The notes beneath the pieces are model-generated. The model was not told the origin of the DNA and ran no database searches. It saw only the letters and a list, made by a program, of their open reading frames with translations. Made by a program: the position numbers and the translations under genes. Of a stretch of 64,000 nucleotides of DNA, positions 24,676-34,801 are shown piece after piece (the first letter of the stretch is position 1; each line of letters begins with the position of its first letter). This DNA comes from Reinekea sp. G2M2-21 (GTDB taxonomy: Bacteria > Pseudomonadota > Gammaproteobacteria > Pseudomonadales > Natronospirillaceae), in the NCBI RefSeq assembly GCF_015687175.1, contig NZ_JADPQG010000003.1, positions 558,001 through 622,000 on the forward strand, written 5' to 3'.

Positions 24676-26356
24676 CAACAATCTCCAACGGCAGTTCCAC
24701 GGTAAAACAGCAACCTTGTTCGGTTGGCCCGGTATCGCTTTGATAAGGGCTCTGCAAGGTGACAGAGCCATTCAGTATGGCAGCGGTTCGCTGCACCAGA
24801 CTCAAGCCCAGCCCGGTGCCCGGCAATTGCTCTTGTTCGCTGCGCGCACCGCGCACAAATGGCGCAAACACCTTGCGCTGTTCTTTTTTGGCAATGCCGG
24901 GTCCGTTATCGGCGACACGCAGTCGCAACGTATCTGACGACGGCACATCGACCTGAATCCAAACATGTGCCGGTCCAGTTTTCGGTTTGGCGTGAATCAG
25001 CGCATTCATCAGCAGGTTCTGGGCAATAACCCGAACCGCATCGACATCGATATTCATGGAGTAGTCGAGGTGTTGTATGGCCAGATGACAGGTCACGTTC
25101 TGTTCGCTGGCCAGTTGCACGAGAGGTGAAAACAACTCCTCAAAAAACGCACTGCCTTGGACCGTTTCCAATTGCTGGCTGTCTCGGCCCGGCAATCCGG
25201 AAAAAGTTAAGGTGGTGTCGATCATGCGCGACAGGCGCTTACTCTGCTTGCTGATCTCCAAACCGTAGCGAGTAATGCTTTCGGGCGAGGTGACCATGCC
25301 GTCTTTTAAGTTGTCTGCGGCGGAACGGATCACCGTAAGCGGCGTACGCAATTCATGGCTGATGGTCGCAATAAAATCCCGCTCCCGTTGTTGCTGTGCG
25401 CGCATGCGACGGGTCATGCCGACCAAGAGCAGAACCGTGACAGTCAACAACCCCAACACCAAAATCGAAAACACACTGTTCCGCCATTTCTGAAACGCTA
25501 TTTGTTCGGTCAACGCACCTTTTGGTGAGTAAACCGTGAGCGCGATGTCGGTATCTGCGATGGTCGTTTCAGTTTGCTGAATGGCATTGAGGATTCCGTC
25601 GAACAACCAAGCAAAATCACGATCGAATTGAGAACGCGGATTCGCGTTGTCGTCGTTACCGGGTCGTTGCCGTCGTTCCGCCACCGGTATTTGCATAAGC
25701 CGGGTTAAGGGCAAGGTCAATTCCGGCGCCTGAGTATCGGGAATAATTCCGACCTGCAGCAACACGGTGTTGCCATAGGCAATGCGGTAATCGTAATTCA
25801 ACAGCGTTTCGGCCAGAGCCGGTTGCAACAGTGTTTTGGTCAGCTTAGTCAGATCCAGCGTGACTATTCGGATTTCCAAGTTCACGCTGTCAGCCTCACT
25901 GCGATGACCGCTGATCAGCAGAAACTGATTGGCGGTACGCTGCCTGCCAAAGAGTCGTTCCAGATCAAAGGGACCACTGCGGTCCGGGGTGACGGCCTTA
26001 AAGGTCTCCACCCAAGTGTGGCGGGCATCGGTTGTTGGATACTCCGGCCATTGTTTCGACACCGGAATCAACAATACCTCTTCAACAAGATCACTTTGGG
26101 TTTGTCCGGCTTCAATATCCCGATAAACGGCTTGCAGTTCATTGCGGATGGTGTCTATGCCTTGGGTGAGGGTCAGCGCCAACTCTTTCTGCCCAGACAA
26201 CAACGCACTGGCTGAGGCTTGGTTCAACCAGTTGATCTGTTGCCGCACTAACAACGCCAGCACCAGTAACACGACGGATACCAGCAGCAGGAACCAACCA
26301 TTGGCGGATGTCAGACGAGGCGCGATGTGTTTCATCAAAGTCGATTTCGTTTTCAT
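24665..26356 (-). CDS. Sensor histidine kinase
   Basis: A 563-residue inner-membrane kinase. Two transmembrane helices (about 20-38 and 295-315) flank a roughly 255-residue periplasmic sensor domain of no recognised type. The H-box ISHELRTPL (His334) directly follows the second helix with no obvious HAMP domain, then the ATP-binding domain (NALIHAK, ADNGPGIA, GTGLGLSLVQ). The start at 26356 (after TGAAGG) is preferred to 26623, whose extra 89 residues lie over the promoter region of the divergent operon. First gene of the kinase-regulator operon. Confidence 0.9.
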   Translation of the reverse strand: MKTKSTLMKHIAPRLTSANGWFLLLVSVVLLVLALLVRQQINWLNQASASALLSGQKELALTLTQGIDTIRNELQAVYRDIEAGQTQSDLVEEVLLIPVSKQWPEYPTTDARHTWVETFKAVTPDRSGPFDLERLFGRQRTANQFLLISGHRSEADSVNLEIRIVTLDLTKLTKTLLQPALAETLLNYDYRIAYGNTVLLQVGIIPDTQAPELTLPLTRLMQIPVAERRQRPGNDDNANPRSQFDRDFAWLFDGILNAIQQTETTIADTDIALTVYSPKGALTEQIAFQKWRNSVFSILVLGLLTVTVLLLVGMTRRMRAQQQRERDFIATISHELRTPLTVIRSAADNLKDGMVTSPESITRYGLEISKQSKRLSRMIDTTLTFSGLPGRDSQQLETVQGSAFFEELFSPLVQLASEQNVTCHLAIQHLDYSMNIDVDAVRVIAQNLLMNALIHAKPKTGPAHVWIQVDVPSSDTLRLRVADNGPGIAKKEQRKVFAPFVRGARSEQEQLPGTGLGLSLVQRTAAILNGSVTLQSPYQSDTGPTEQGCCFTVELPLEIVDER

Positions 26357-26522
26357 GCCTTCAGTGTAGCCTGCTTCGCCACGTGCCCCGAGCCCCTTTG
26401 CGTCACTTTTTACAAATTTAACATAGCGTTTACCCCGGCTTAACCCAGCGCAATAACCGCGCGGATATAGTGGTGTCATGCATTTTCTGACCATTTTTCC
26501 GAACCAAACAGGACAACCCACT
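26357..26522. promoter_or_regulatory. Divergent promoter region between the two-component genes and the export operon
   Basis: A 166-bp gap with AT-rich TTTTTACAAATTTAACATA and a later TTAACC-containing stretch, the expected place for response-regulator binding and both promoters. I do not resolve exact sites. Confidence 0.5.
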
Positions 26523-27818
26523 ATGACTGCCATTGTGAATACCGACAGTGTCAAACCGGCACGCAGTGCCGGGGCGAAAAAGCAAAGCCAGTTGGCCATG
26601 ACCGTAATTGCGGCACTCGCCATTGCGGGCGGGGCCGCTTATTACACGCTGATTCCCCGCGATACGGGCTATGTGCTGACCGACTACGACACCGCCGTTG
26701 TGACCTTAACGGACCTGGTGCAAACCGAACAGGCCAGCGGCACCACGCAGATTCCACGCCAGATGGTGCTAACCAACCCGCAGGAAAGCTACGCCGACCA
26801 ATTGTTGGTCGCGGTCGGTGACACAGTGAGCAAAGGCGATGTACTGGCCGAACTGACCGTACCGGACCTGGATGAAACCATTGAAGACCTACGCGCCAGC
26901 ATGGACAGCGCAAAACTATCGCTGCAGCGCTTAACGTTGACGCAGGTAATCGAAAACGAAAATCATGCCGATCAGATTGTGCAGCTGAAATCGGACATTG
27001 AAACACTGAGCAAAACCGTGACCAAGTACGAGCAGCTGGTTGCACTGAACAGTTTGCCGGTGACCGATCTGGAAACCAAACAGGAAGAACTGGCCGACAA
27101 GCAACGTGAACTGGCCGAAACGTTGCGCAGCAACGAGCGAAACCAGCAATTACAGGCATACGATCTCGCCGCCAGTGAAGCCAATGTCGACACCATTGAA
27201 CTGAAATTAACGCGCGCGCTGGCCGACAAAGAGGCCACCCGCATTAAGAGCCCGATGGCTGGCGAAGTTCTGAGTATCGCCAGTGAACTGTCGGTGCCCG
27301 GCAGCGCGATTGAGATGAATGCAGAACTGTTCACCATCGCCGACCCGAGCAGTGTGGTCTTCAATCTGGCATTGGCCGAAGAGTATTCCTCGTTAATTTC
27401 GATGCAGGACCCGGTTGAAATCAACGTCGGCTCCAGTTGGACCACCGGTACCATCAGTGCGATTGGTAAGGTGGCTCAAACTTCATCGGACGGTCTCGGT
27501 GCCACCATCGATGTCGATGTGACACCAAACGACAGCAGCGCGAATTATCTGTTGGGCAGCACCGCGGTGGGCGTCTTCACGCTTGGCACACAGCCGGATG
27601 TACTGACCTTGCCACGAGGCTCCTACCTGACCACCGGCGGACAAAAATACGTGTACCGCGTCATCGGCAATCGCGCTGAAAAAGTCAGTGTAAAAATCGG
27701 CAGTATCGAAGGTAACACCGTCCAGATCCTGTCTGGCCTGAGTGCGGGCGACACCGTCATCACCTCCGGCTATCAAAACTTCATCAATGAAACCAACATC
27801 ACTTTAGCTGGGGAATAA
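26523..27818 (+). CDS. Periplasmic adaptor (membrane fusion protein) of an ABC exporter
   Basis: A 431-residue HlyD/MacA-type adaptor with one N-terminal membrane anchor (about residues 26-44; MTVIAALAIAGGAAYYTLIP). It has a biotinyl-lipoyl-like hairpin region (VAVGDTVSKGDVLAELTVPDLD), a long coiled-coil hairpin (about 120-230), the second lipoyl half (IKSPMAGEVLSI) and beta-barrel and membrane-proximal domains (GLSAGDTVITSG). It would bridge the permeases to the TolC-like protein encoded at the end of the operon. The start at 26523 follows AGGACAA; the in-frame one at 26478 lacks a site. First gene of the five-gene operon. Confidence 0.88.
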   Translation: MTAIVNTDSVKPARSAGAKKQSQLAMTVIAALAIAGGAAYYTLIPRDTGYVLTDYDTAVVTLTDLVQTEQASGTTQIPRQMVLTNPQESYADQLLVAVGDTVSKGDVLAELTVPDLDETIEDLRASMDSAKLSLQRLTLTQVIENENHADQIVQLKSDIETLSKTVTKYEQLVALNSLPVTDLETKQEELADKQRELAETLRSNERNQQLQAYDLAASEANVDTIELKLTRALADKEATRIKSPMAGEVLSIASELSVPGSAIEMNAELFTIADPSSVVFNLALAEEYSSLISMQDPVEINVGSSWTTGTISAIGKVAQTSSDGLGATIDVDVTPNDSSANYLLGSTAVGVFTLGTQPDVLTLPRGSYLTTGGQKYVYRVIGNRAEKVSVKIGSIEGNTVQILSGLSAGDTVITSGYQNFINETNITLAGE

Positions 27819-27820
27819 TC

Positions 27821-28495
27821 ATGATCCGCTTAGAAAACATTGCCAAAAAATACGACCTGGGCGGCACCAATGTCAGCGCTCTGGATGACATTTCCTTCAC
27901 CATTGAACAGGGTGAGTTTGTTGCCATCATGGGACCATCCGGTTCCGGCAAATCGACCCTGATGAATATTCTGGGCATCCTGGATAATGCCAGCAGTGGC
28001 GCTTACTTTCTGGAAGGACACAACATCACCAGCCTGCCCGATAAAGAACAGGCGCGCATCCGCAACCGGCACTTTGGTTTTATCTTTCAGAGTTTCAACC
28101 TGTTCCCGGAATTATCTGCGATCGAAAACGTGATGTTGCCCATGAGCTACGCCGGTATCGGTTTTGCCGAACGCAAACAGCGTGCAGCAGAGCTGCTTGA
28201 CCGCGTTGAGCTGTCGCATCGCATGACGCATTTACCGACCATGCTTTCTGGTGGTGAACAGCAACGTGTGGCCATTGCCCGTGCACTCAGTAACCAACCC
28301 AACCTGATACTGGCCGACGAACCAACGGGCAACTTACCAACCGACAAGGGTCAGGAAATTCTCGACATTCTGACGGAATTGCACCGCAGCGGCACCACCA
28401 TCGTGATGGTCACGCACAACGACGCGCAGGGCGACATGGCCCAGCGTGTCATCAATATTCAGGATGGTTTACTGCACAGTGAGGTCCGCCGATGA
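27821..28495 (+). CDS. ABC exporter ATPase (MacB/LolD type)
   Basis: A 224-residue ATPase. Walker [11 protein letters not shown]-loop [14 protein letters not shown], signature [15 protein letters not shown], Walker [12 protein letters not shown] and the switch His (VTHN) are all present. The DEPTGNLxxxxG pattern is typical of MacB/LolD-type ATPases that drive type VII ABC systems, which perform mechanotransmission rather than classic substrate transport. Two bases separate it from the adaptor gene and its end overlaps the first permease by 4 bp. Confidence 0.93.
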   Translation: MIRLENIAKKYDLGGTNVSALDDISFTIEQGEFVAIMGPSGSGKSTLMNILGILDNASSGAYFLEGHNITSLPDKEQARIRNRHFGFIFQSFNLFPELSAIENVMLPMSYAGIGFAERKQRAAELLDRVELSHRMTHLPTMLSGGEQQRVAIARALSNQPNLILADEPTGNLPTDKGQEILDILTELHRSGTTIVMVTHNDAQGDMAQRVINIQDGLLHSEVRR

Positions 28496-29850
28496 AAACA
28501 CGTGAAGACTGGACGCTCAGTCTGCGCATGCTGTGGGCGCACCCGTTAGAGTCTCTGTTACTGGTACTCGGTTTGGCCATTGCCATTGGTGCAACCACCT
28601 CTGGATTGGCCATGGTCGAGAAAGCGCGTGTCGACGGTGACGCTTTGTTGCAGTTGCCGGAATACCGCGAAATTGTGGTCTCCAGCCGCGAATCGTCTGA
28701 TCAGATGACCACACCGGTGGTGTTAACTCAGGATGAGACCGTGACGTTATCGATTGATGATCTGGAGGCGGCGCAATTGTCGCCAGACATTGAATTCGCC
28801 TACCTGGCCGAACGCACCCGTTTACGCTTTAACACCAGCGATATCAATTTCGCACCACCGGATGCACCACCAGAGACGAGTGACACAAACAGCAATCCGA
28901 ACTCGGCGGCAGCTGACGTCAGCACCGAAAACGCCGCATTTAACGAACGTCCGCCGTTGGAGTTTGCGACCGTGGAAGGCCCTCAGCCGCAACTCGATGA
29001 AGTGTCCGGTTATTCAGTCACCACCGACTATTTTCCAGCGATGAACCTGACCATTGCTGACGGCAGTTTATTCACGGAAGCCGACTTGCTTCAGGGTAAC
29101 AAAGTGGTGGTGTTGGGTGCTGAACTGGCAAAAACTTTATTTGCCGATGGTGAAAATCTGAATCGCCAACTGGCGTCCTTTACCAACATTTACACCATCA
29201 TTGGAACGTTACAACCCACGGGCACGACCCTGGACGCCATGGTGTTTATGCCATCGCGATTGGCGCAGGACAACACGGGGGCTTTGGCCTTCCGAGGACC
29301 CGGTGGTGGCAACAACACAACGTTACATTTTGCTGTGAATGACGCGAGCAAACTCAACGCTGCCGCCGAGCAGTTAAGCAGCTGGTTCGATACGACATAC
29401 GGCGTGGGCAATACCGCCACCAGCGTACCTCGCTCGGCAGTTGAACAGGCGATCGATCGCAAAGAAAAAACCGCATTGATGACACTGATTCTGGCCTTAG
29501 CCGGTTTGTTAATCGCCAATGTGAATGTTTCCAACATTTTGTATTCGCGAGCCATTCGTCGACGCAAGCAGGTTGGTATTTTAATGGCGCTGGGAGCTTC
29601 GCGCCGGCATATCTTCAATTTATTTTTGGGTGAAAGCGGTGTCGTGGTCAGCCTGGGGGCACTTGCGGGTATGGCGATTGCGTTCGGTTTTTCTGTGTTA
29701 CTGATGCAGTCCGGCACCGATGGCGCGTTACCTGTGTACGCAATCGTACTCGGCATGTTGGCCGCTGCGGGCATTGCCCTGTTATTTACCCTGGTACCGG
29801 CCGTTTACGCGGCGCGCATTCCACCCGCCGTTGCAATCCGAGTGGAATAG
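28492..29850 (+). CDS. ABC exporter permease 1 (MacB/FtsX type)
   Basis: A 452-residue permease. One N-terminal transmembrane helix (about 20-40), a large periplasmic MacB-core-like domain (about 45-315) and three C-terminal helices of the FtsX domain (from about 325, ALMTLILALAGLLIANVNVSNILYSRAIRRRKQVGILMALGASRRHI). The RRKQVGILMALGAS motif is the usual contact with the ATPase. It has no fused ATPase, unlike E. coli MacB. Overlaps the ATPase gene and precedes a second permease, so the exporter probably uses a heterodimeric membrane part. Confidence 0.9.
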   Translation: MKTREDWTLSLRMLWAHPLESLLLVLGLAIAIGATTSGLAMVEKARVDGDALLQLPEYREIVVSSRESSDQMTTPVVLTQDETVTLSIDDLEAAQLSPDIEFAYLAERTRLRFNTSDINFAPPDAPPETSDTNSNPNSAAADVSTENAAFNERPPLEFATVEGPQPQLDEVSGYSVTTDYFPAMNLTIADGSLFTEADLLQGNKVVVLGAELAKTLFADGENLNRQLASFTNIYTIIGTLQPTGTTLDAMVFMPSRLAQDNTGALAFRGPGGGNNTTLHFAVNDASKLNAAAEQLSSWFDTTYGVGNTATSVPRSAVEQAIDRKEKTALMTLILALAGLLIANVNVSNILYSRAIRRRKQVGILMALGASRRHIFNLFLGESGVVVSLGALAGMAIAFGFSVLLMQSGTDGALPVYAIVLGMLAAAGIALLFTLVPAVYAARIPPAVAIRVE

Positions 29851-29860
29851 GAGCTGAACC

Positions 29861-31159
29861 ATGAATGTTTTTTTTGAAACTCTCGAAAACTTGCGGAACA
29901 ATCCGTTTAAATCGCTCATTACTTTTTTATCACTCGGCATTGGCGTGGGTATTCTGATTTTCGCGCTGAGTATCTCCACCCTGTTTACCCAGTTATTGGA
30001 CACCAAAGTGAACGCCGAAGGTGTGGTCTATACCGTCAGCAATACCGAGCTGCAAGCCGACGGCACATACGAACGCGTCCGCCCGGCGCAACTCGATATG
30101 CAGGCTTCCAACCTGGTGACCGCAGGCGTTTCTGGCGCCACGGAAGCAGCGGTACTGATGCCGACGCCGTTTAATCAGGTCACCACGCACGGTCAGAAAT
30201 ATCAACTGCGCACCGTGGTGGGCACGAGCGAAGCGTATCTGGACGTAATGGACCTCGACTTGCTTTCTGGACTGTCGATGAGCGAATCGGACGTCGACAA
30301 CGGCAGCAAAAAAATGTGGTTGTCTGAGAGTACCGCCATTCTGTTGTTTGGCTCTGCCGACAGCGCCATCGATCAACAGGTACAAACTCCTGCCCGTACC
30401 TTTGGTCCGCGTAACAACAATGCAACGCAGGCACCCACACTTTATACCATCGCCGGTGTATACGAAGACGCCGATGAACTTAAGCGTACAGCCTATGGTA
30501 TTGCCGATATTATCGTGCCTTATACGGCTGCTTTTCAGGGGGGTGACGGTAACGTTAGCCGCATGCTGGAATTTATCGCCAGTACCTTCGTCGTAAAGGT
30601 GGCTGACAACGATAACGCAGACGCACAGATCCGCGATGTATTAACTCTGGAATACGGTGACGATATTTCCCTGAATATATGGGAAGGCACTATGCAATCC
30701 CCCTCCACCACACTTCAGGACACCCGCGATAGCGTTCAGAGTTTTACTTTGGTGATTAACCTGCTCGGGTTCATTTTGCTGGTGTCCGGCGCAATCGGAA
30801 TTCTCAGTATTATGTTGGTGGAGATACTCGGTAAACGACGCGCCATTTCTCTCGAGCGTGCCCTCGGTGCATCAATACCCGCAATCGTTCAGAAATTCTT
30901 TATGCAATCGCTCGTCCTCAGCGGCATCAGTGCAATGATCGGTATCGCCCTGGCTTACTTCTTTGCTGCCCCATTGACCGACATGGTTGCGGCGGTTTTC
31001 AACGGGCTGGAAGCCAGCGAGTTGGGTGATTCATTGATTCAACCGATCGCAATCGGGGTGGGCGTCTGCTCCGCGTTGTTGTTTGGCGGTGTCTTTGGGG
31101 TGCTGCCTTTAATAAGCTTGGCGAAACGCCCGATCGCGGAGGGTTTGCGAGATGCGTAA
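29861..31159 (+). CDS. ABC exporter permease 2 (MacB/FtsX type)
   Basis: A 432-residue permease with the same four-helix layout as permease 1 but clearly divergent in sequence. N-terminal helix (about 15-40, NPFKSLITFLSLGIGVGILIF), a periplasmic core domain (about 45-285) and three C-terminal helices (from about 290; VNLLGFILLVSGAIGILSIMLVEILGKRRAISLERALGAS). The ribosome binding site AGGAGC precedes the ATG. The end overlaps the TolC-like gene by 8 bp. Confidence 0.9.
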   Translation: MNVFFETLENLRNNPFKSLITFLSLGIGVGILIFALSISTLFTQLLDTKVNAEGVVYTVSNTELQADGTYERVRPAQLDMQASNLVTAGVSGATEAAVLMPTPFNQVTTHGQKYQLRTVVGTSEAYLDVMDLDLLSGLSMSESDVDNGSKKMWLSESTAILLFGSADSAIDQQVQTPARTFGPRNNNATQAPTLYTIAGVYEDADELKRTAYGIADIIVPYTAAFQGGDGNVSRMLEFIASTFVVKVADNDNADAQIRDVLTLEYGDDISLNIWEGTMQSPSTTLQDTRDSVQSFTLVINLLGFILLVSGAIGILSIMLVEILGKRRAISLERALGASIPAIVQKFFMQSLVLSGISAMIGIALAYFFAAPLTDMVAAVFNGLEASELGDSLIQPIAIGVGVCSALLFGGVFGVLPLISLAKRPIAEGLRDA

Positions 31160-32426
31160 TGTCGTAACTCTACTTTCCGCGACCCTGTTGCTTTGTGTTG
31201 GATCTGCCTTTGCCGTTGATCTGGACCGACTGCCACTGTCAGAGATTCAGCAACAGGCGATAACCAATAGTCTGACACTCAAGACCGATGATTGGACATT
31301 GTCACAACGAGCGGACGCTCTGCAAAGTGATTTGTTGGACCGTGCCAGCATCAGCACCAGCGCGCTGACACAGAAAAATCTGCAACAGGATTTGCCGGCC
31401 ACCACCGTGGTCACTGTAAAAGGGGATGTGGCGTTGACGTCAACCTTATCTGTCAGTGCGCAAATCGACAGTAACCAACAATCGTCTGTCTCATTCAGTT
31501 ACAGCCCGTTTGCAGATGACTTTGTCAGTGCCAGCGAACGTGAACAATTGCAACAGGCAAAACTAACACTGGCCTATGACCAACTCACTTTGGTTAACAA
31601 TGTTGAGCAAGTGGTGTTAGCGGTCATCAAGGCTGAACAAACGTTAAACCTGACAGAACAGAATGCGACATTAACCGCCGCGCAGGAACAGTCCAAACGC
31701 AGTTTACTGCAACAGGGTATGGCCAGTGCCAGCGATGTTGCCGAGGCTACCCAGCAACGCGTCAGCGCACAACAGGCGGTATACGCCGCGCAGCTCTCCC
31801 TGTTGGATTCTCAACAAGCGTTGCAGGTACTCGTCGGTACTGACGTGGTGGTCCCGGACATTAACGTTGAAACGCTCACCAAACTGATTTCTCAGCGCTC
31901 GAAGCAATTAGCGACACTATCCGTGGAAACAATTCAGTCTAAAAACATCGAGCAACTTTTGCTGCAACAGCAAACGTTAACGAGTGATATGGCAGATATT
32001 CATGTCTACAACCCAGATGTGCGTCTTACCGGCGAATACGATATTGATGACAACGCCGTAAAACTGGGTGTCAGTCTGAGTTTCAGCCGCAGCCAATTCG
32101 GTGCCGATACCCTGACCGACCTCGATCAGGAACTGGCGTTAAAAACAATGGAGCTTGCCCAACAGCGCGACCAATTACAGCAACAGTACCAGCTGTTAAC
32201 ACAGAAACTTGCCCTAAGTGAAAGCGCACTTACCGCCCGGCAATTGGAAGCTGCGCTTGCCGAGCAAGATTGGCAGGAAATGATCTTATTGCAACAGCAG
32301 GGAGACCGTACGCTTCTGCAAGTTGATCAACAGAACTACTTAAAAAATCAAGCAGACCAGTGGGTGTTCGAGGCATTGATGGAGGTGTACTTAGCACAGA
32401 ATAATTTGGCGATGTTATGGCGGTAA
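31152..32426 (+). CDS. TolC-like outer membrane efflux protein
   Basis: A 424-residue protein with a signal peptide (cut after VGSAFA) and the long helical, Gln/Leu-rich repeats of outer membrane efflux channels. The two-fold pattern of the family is present: about residues 25-200 and 230-420 share the AxxxLxxAxxxLxxxxxxY type helices. It is slightly short for TolC (about 470) and lacks a distinct lipoprotein signal. It would provide the outer-membrane channel for the four upstream products. The gene ends 16 bp before the convergent GNAT gene. Confidence 0.85.
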   Translation: MRNVVTLLSATLLLCVGSAFAVDLDRLPLSEIQQQAITNSLTLKTDDWTLSQRADALQSDLLDRASISTSALTQKNLQQDLPATTVVTVKGDVALTSTLSVSAQIDSNQQSSVSFSYSPFADDFVSASEREQLQQAKLTLAYDQLTLVNNVEQVVLAVIKAEQTLNLTEQNATLTAAQEQSKRSLLQQGMASASDVAEATQQRVSAQQAVYAAQLSLLDSQQALQVLVGTDVVVPDINVETLTKLISQRSKQLATLSVETIQSKNIEQLLLQQQTLTSDMADIHVYNPDVRLTGEYDIDDNAVKLGVSLSFSRSQFGADTLTDLDQELALKTMELAQQRDQLQQQYQLLTQKLALSESALTARQLEAALAEQDWQEMILLQQQGDRTLLQVDQQNYLKNQADQWVFEALMEVYLAQNNLAMLWR

Positions 32427-32442
32427 CTTTTTCATCAGTAGT

Positions 32443-32925
32443 TCAGCAAATGGATTGACCGGTATAGCGCAGTTCGATCTCATCTTCGATGGGCAAACCC
32501 TGTTCACTCAGCAAAGGAATGCTGGGTTTAATCTTCCGGGCCAATGCCACCGCTCCGTGATGAACACGATGCAAACGAAACCCCCTTTTCATATAGAAAT
32601 TCAATGCATTGAGGTTATCGTTAGTCGTAAACAGAACAATCGGATTTGAGTGAGGCAAGAGTTGGGACAAGCATTGATCAAGAAGCGCAGTGCCAATTCC
32701 CTGGTCCGGCACAACAGCATCAAGCGAAACGATCTCGCAATACTCTGGCGTGATCGTAAAAGTCACCAAGCCAACCAATTGCCGGTCTTCCTCTGCCACA
32801 ATGGCTGACAACTCACTCAACTGACGTACCTTGCCCTGTGTAACCATGAACGTATCACCCCAATGCTCGGCAAAGAAAGAACATATTTCAGGCGTATCGG
32901 CTTTGGGTATAAAACGAAATCTCAT
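32443..32925 (-). CDS. GNAT-family N-acetyltransferase
   Basis: A 160-residue acetyltransferase: the acetyl-CoA loop is in VVPDQGIGTALLDQCL (about residues 90-105, Q/RxxGxG/A pattern), followed by ALNFYMKRGFRLHRV (motif B). Substrate unknown; the family acetylates amines of small molecules or proteins. Monocistronic, convergent with the export operon, and followed on its upstream side by repeat copy E. Confidence 0.85.
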   Translation of the reverse strand: MRFRFIPKADTPEICSFFAEHWGDTFMVTQGKVRQLSELSAIVAEEDRQLVGLVTFTITPEYCEIVSLDAVVPDQGIGTALLDQCLSQLLPHSNPIVLFTTNDNLNALNFYMKRGFRLHRVHHGAVALARKIKPSIPLLSEQGLPIEDEIELRYTGQSIC

Positions 32926-33042
32926 TGTCTTAGCGTTTCATTGAGTGTAGATCGCACTATAAACCAACCGCAACATAGAAAGGAACCTCAAAAATCACAC
33001 AAGATTCAGCCGTTTTAAGGTGGCTAGCCCGAATGCTACTTA

Positions 33043-33498
33043 CTTAAGCAGTAATTGTTTTATCTTCGGCATATGCTGCATTTTTTCGACTTGGTTCCAT
33101 TGGGAGGTTTTCGCCGTCAAGGGTCAAACCGTCCCGACGATTCGGGCTCGGCCAGCTCACTAGTACAGGCATCCCTGTTTGAACAAACTGTAAGACGTAC
33201 ATTGTTTCCAATGGTCGTTTGAAAGGTGGGAAAACAGAGAGTTGAGTAGCTTTCTCAACAAATAGAACCAACCTCCAAATCCCAAAAACCTAGGGCTGGC
33301 GTAAATAACACAACCATCGCATCTGCTTTGGCTGACATGACTGACACATCGCAAGGGATGCAAGGGCAGGATGCCCTTGCAAGCGCCACGCGTGCATGGA
33401 TGCACGCTCAAGCGACCGTTCGAAGAAAGTGTCCGGCTTGGCAGAAAACCAAAGCGGGCGACAAAGGGGGTTCAAGGGGATCGCCCCTTGGAAAAAAG
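33043..33498 (+). repeat. Dispersed repeat family 1, copy E
   Basis: Starts with CTTAAGCAGTAATTG, shared in position with copy F (GCTTAAGCAGATG). It continues through TTTTCGCCGTCAAGGG...CGACGATTCGGGCTCG and GGTCGTTTGAAAGGTGGG to the core (33298-33498) with all hairpins and the terminal CAAGGGG/CCCCTTG stem. It fills the 685-bp gap between the GNAT and puuD genes. Confidence 0.88.
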
Positions 33499-33610
33499 CA
33501 ACCACCCATGAACAGAGTAACGAATCTTCCCCGCTGAATCATGCTCGCTCAACGCCATCAAGTGCGTTGAGTTTTGCATAAATCGTAAAGAGCAGCTAAT
33601 AGCTTTCGAC

Positions 33611-34801
33611 TTATTTGTCCATCAACCAAGCACTTAACAGCAGTCGCTCTTCTTCTGTCATCTGCGTTAAGTTCCCCAATGGCATATCTTTTGCGACCAC
33701 CGCGCGTTGAAGGATTTTCGCTTGTGCTGCCTTGGTTTGTTCTGCTGTCTCTAAAACGAGACCGCCCGGTGCGGTGGTGAACATTTCTGAGCTGGGGTTT
33801 ATCGCATGACACGAAGTACAACGGCTTTCGATAATCGCCATGCCTTGCTCGTCGCTTACGTCAATGCCCGCGCTGTTTTTCTGAGCAGCGATGGCATCCC
33901 AGGGCGCGATGACCAGCATGATGGCAAAGAAGGCGATCAGTCCTGAAATTAAAACCTGCGGCTTTTTAACGCCCTGATGTTTTAAGTTGAAGTAGTGACG
34001 GATCCACATGCCGTTCACAAACAACGCTACCAACACCAACCAGCCGTAAGGGTGTGCGTAGGTAAACGAAAAGTGATTACTGAGCATGATGAAAATTACG
34101 GGCATGGTAGCGTAGTTGTTATGCACAGAACGTTGCTTACCCAGCAAGCCGGGTTTGCTGTCCGGTACACGACCGGCGGCAATTTCACTCACCATATAAC
34201 GCTGCCCCGGAATAATGGTGGTGAAGACATTGGCGGCCATACAGGTACCGATTAACGCGCCCACATGAATATAGGCCGCCCGATCCGACAGAAATTGATC
34301 CAGCCCCCAGGTCCAGAGTGCCAGCAAAGCGGTGATAACCGCCGCAAACGCCAAACCATTTTCGACCAGCTTCGTCCGACATAACAATTCATACACGGCA
34401 AATCCAATCACGATACTGGCGATGGACAGACCAATGGCAGGCAGCGCGGTGAGTGCAGATTTACCTGGGTCGAGCAAATAAGCATCGGCACCAATGTAAT
34501 AGAGCAGGCTGAGTAGCAAAGCGCCGGTGATGAACGTCGTGTAGGCTTCCCATTTGAACCAATGCAAAGTGGTTGGCATCTGCTCCGGCCCCAGGGCGTA
34601 CTTGGCGACTTCGTAAAAACCCCCGCCATGGACAGCCCATAAGTCACCCTTAATGCCTTTGTCTTTTTTCCATTGTGGTGGTTCCTGCAGGTTGTTATCC
34701 AGCCAGATAAAATAAAAGGATGCGCCGATCCAGGCGATGCCGGCAATCACATGGAAGTAACGCAACACCAGGTGCGCAACCTCAAGGAAATAACTGATCA
34801 T
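33611..34801 (-). CDS. puuD: Urate hydroxylase PuuD, membrane-bound, cytochrome c-linked
   Basis: A 396-residue protein with about eight transmembrane helices (from residue 8, HLVLRYFHVIAGIAWIGASFYFIWLD) and a C-terminal cytochrome c domain carrying one haem motif CTSCH (about residue 330). This is the PuuD architecture: a urate oxidase that passes electrons to the respiratory chain through its cytochrome domain, forming 5-hydroxyisourate without H2O2 release. It replaces soluble uricase or HpxO in the pathway; neither is seen nearby. Last gene of the purine operon, after a 166-bp gap. Confidence 0.9.
   Translation of the reverse strand: MISYFLEVAHLVLRYFHVIAGIAWIGASFYFIWLDNNLQEPPQWKKDKGIKGDLWAVHGGGFYEVAKYALGPEQMPTTLHWFKWEAYTTFITGALLLSLLYYIGADAYLLDPGKSALTALPAIGLSIASIVIGFAVYELLCRTKLVENGLAFAAVITALLALWTWGLDQFLSDRAAYIHVGALIGTCMAANVFTTIIPGQRYMVSEIAAGRVPDSKPGLLGKQRSVHNNYATMPVIFIMLSNHFSFTYAHPYGWLVLVALFVNGMWIRHYFNLKHQGVKKPQVLISGLIAFFAIMLVIAPWDAIAAQKNSAGIDVSDEQGMAIIESRCTSCHAINPSSEMFTTAPGGLVLETAEQTKAAQAKILQRAVVAKDMPLGNLTQMTEEERLLLSAWLMDK

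Noticed and set aside
24665-26623. Longer start for the histidine kinase
   Set aside because: It would cover the promoter region and start of the divergent export operon; the start at 26356 has a ribosome binding site.
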